Assembly: GCF_004405105.1 (NCBI RefSeq)
Contig: NZ_SORW01000002.1
Coordinates: 62,001 to 126,000, forward strand
DNA: 64,000 nt
Direction of reading: 5' to 3'
Source: Jeotgalibacillus sp. R-1-5s-1
Lineage (GTDB): Bacteria > Bacillota > Bacilli > Bacillales > Jeotgalibacillaceae
In this document: positions 62,700-64,000 of the stretch, piece by piece
Numbering within the stretch: the stretch's first letter is position 1
How the letters are laid out: every line of letters starts with the position of its first letter
The notes under the pieces: model-generated
Databases searched by the model: none
The model's input: the letters and a program-made list of their open reading frames with translations, nothing else
What the model was told of the DNA's origin: nothing
Translations under genes and position numbers: made by a program

Positions 62700-62735
62700 A
62701 AAAACCGGAAAGCAAATTTGCTTTCCGGTTTTTCC
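62700..62735. terminator. Bidirectional terminator
   Basis: AAAACCGGAAAGCAAA and its complement meet almost without loop; A and T runs serve both strands. Confidence 0.92.
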
Positions 62736-63857
62736 TTATACCATTTTACTTTTCTTTATTTTTTTCTCATCGTATTGTCTTCGGATCGTAACAAACCTGT
62801 ATGCGTTAACAACAATGGCTTTACCTACTGCATATGTCGGAACAGCCATAATCAGACCAAGCAGACCACCAAAGCTTCCAGCGACAAGCAGCAGAAAAAT
62901 AATGGTTAGCGGGTGAACCTGAAGCTTTTTCCCCATTACCTGAGGAGAGATCAGGTTACTTTCAATCTGCTGGGCAGCAATTACCACGATAATGACGAGT
63001 AAAGCGGTCAGTGGAGATTGAATAAAACCTACAATTACTGCCGGGATGGTTCCAATAAATGGTCCTACAAACGGGATTACGTTTGTCAGCATTGCTACGA
63101 GTGCTAAAACGATGGTGTATTCCAGCCCAATGATCAAATATCCGATATAGAGCAGTACACCTACACAGAAACTGACAATCAGCTGTCCCTGAATATAAGA
63201 ACTTAAAGCAATATCCATATCCTGAAGAACCTTTCTGCCTTCCGGACGGAACTCTTCAGGAGTAAAACGCAGAAACTGCTCCGGAAGTTTCTGTCCATCC
63301 TTCAGCATATAAAACAGAACAAAAGGAATCGTCACAATTACAATCGCAATATTGGTAATGACTCCGATGATGGACATCAGGTTTGAACCGATCGAATCCA
63401 GTGAGCCCTGCAGGTAACCTGCAATCTGCTCTGTAATATCCTGAATCGAAAAGTCCTGCTGTTCCTGGATACTTTTAAACCAGTCGGACTGAACTAAGTT
63501 CATCACAACTGCAGAAAGCTCATTAAAGATAGTTGGGATATTATCCACCAGTGAATTAAACTGTCTTGAAAGTGGAGGCCCCACAATAAAGACAACTCCG
63601 ACAATCAGCCCAATTCCTGCAAGATAGATCAGCAGGATGGCTATTCCTCTTGGAATATATTTTGCCACGAGCGCAACGACAGGTCTTAAAAGATAGTACA
63701 GTACCCCTGCAATTGCAATAGGTGCAAACAATGTAGTGACGATCACCACAATAGGTGTGAAGATAAAGTCTACAAGGTTTGCAAGATAAATGATCACCAG
63801 GATCGTAATTAAACCAAATCCGAACCTGAACCATTTTGATTTCGCCAATTCATTCAA
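62736..63857 (-). CDS. AI-2E family transporter
   Basis: PerM/AI-2E superfamily membrane protein of 373 residues with about eight helices. Typical text is PIAIAGVLYYLLRPVV, IPRGIAILLIYL, IGLEYTIVLALVAMLTNVIPFVGPFIG and ESNLISPQVMGKKLQVHPL. B. subtilis has several (YueF, YdbI types). Members export varied solutes, including Na+/H+ antiport in halophiles; substrate is not assignable. The RBS GGAGGGAAA precedes the ATG. Basic C-terminus. Confidence 0.88.
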   Translation of the reverse strand: MNELAKSKWFRFGFGLITILVIIYLANLVDFIFTPIVVIVTTLFAPIAIAGVLYYLLRPVVALVAKYIPRGIAILLIYLAGIGLIVGVVFIVGPPLSRQFNSLVDNIPTIFNELSAVVMNLVQSDWFKSIQEQQDFSIQDITEQIAGYLQGSLDSIGSNLMSIIGVITNIAIVIVTIPFVLFYMLKDGQKLPEQFLRFTPEEFRPEGRKVLQDMDIALSSYIQGQLIVSFCVGVLLYIGYLIIGLEYTIVLALVAMLTNVIPFVGPFIGTIPAVIVGFIQSPLTALLVIIVVIAAQQIESNLISPQVMGKKLQVHPLTIIFLLLVAGSFGGLLGLIMAVPTYAVGKAIVVNAYRFVTIRRQYDEKKIKKSKMV

Positions 63858-63975
63858 ACTGTTTCCCTCCGTCTATGTATGATTGTCATTATCATACATC
63901 AGGAAAAAGAATGATGCGAATAAAATATGAAACTTTCATCGTCTTTTCTCGTAAATTAACAAGGAGGGATGAACA

Positions 63976-64000
63976 ATGCCAAAATTTTTATCAAGAGTAC
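63976..64000 (+). CDS. Start of a gene cut by the window end
   Basis: AAGGAGG (63961-63967) lies eight bases before ATG 63976; the first residues are MPKFLSRV. Too short to identify. Confidence 0.55.

Overview
The window is 64 kb of a low-GC, endospore-forming Firmicute of the Bacillaceae/Planococcaceae type. Gene order at the left follows the Bacillus subtilis yp region (ypiP, ypjP, thyA, dfrA, yplQ, ypmR, ypmS, msrA, msrB, PTS IIA). A GerA-type germinant receptor operon and a small Sda-like protein point to sporulation. A C30-type carotenoid cluster and a NaChBac-like sodium channel suggest a pigmented, marine or salt-tolerant relative (Jeotgalibacillus-like). The genus is inference, not proof.

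Layout. 0-5.5 kb: YpiP methyltransferase, a 24-residue membrane microprotein, YpjP, thyA-dfrA, an unfamiliar membrane protein and a hemolysin III protein, with four dispersed structured repeats between them. 5.6-14.9 kb: DegV, YpmR lipoprotein, YpmS, msrA-msrB, PTS IIA, YozE, deoD, a carboxy-terminal protease, a CobW GTPase and a secreted CAP protein. 14.9-19.5 kb: the three-gene germination receptor operon and an SDR. 19.5-26.2 kb: a MATE exporter, a translationally coupled carotenoid cluster (hydratase, acyltransferase, glycosyltransferase, desaturase) and a MurG paralogue. 26.3-29.1 kb: an NmrA-like protein, a GNAT acetyltransferase behind a long structured leader, and an amidohydrolase. 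29.2-34.4 kb: FMN riboswitch, ribDE-ribBA-ribH, and a purine permease. 34.5-39.5 kb: EAL-HDOD protein, dapF, a YwaF-like membrane protein and a carotenoid-type FAD oxidoreductase.

39.5-46.5 kb is a complete trpEGDCFBA operon behind one good sigma-A promoter and two tandem tRNA-Trp T-box leaders. trpG is inside the operon. 46.5-49.1 kb holds a nested repeat and an ArlRS-like two-component system. 49.3-53.4 kb is odhAB. 53.4-64 kb has the Sda-like microprotein, a C45 acyltransferase, a DUF6501 protein, a short Rok homologue, the sodium channel, the yojN-yojO AAA/VWA pair, a 38-residue ORF, xpaC-yaaN, an ArsR regulator, a DUF1033 protein, an AI-2E family transporter and the first codons of another gene.

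The most unusual signals are not ordinary protein genes. (1) The roughly 225-nt leader of the GNAT gene joins a tRNA-like module (canonical TpsiC arm, anticodon-like arm, D-like arm) in cis to a T-box-like AGGGUGGU...CCCU hairpin placed just before the ribosome binding site, with mutually exclusive helices. (2) A dispersed repeat family has arms that differ from copy to copy yet pair perfectly within each copy, and a second structured element is nested inside one copy between near-identical 10-bp direct repeats. Several microproteins are also listed that simple ORF length cut-offs would miss.
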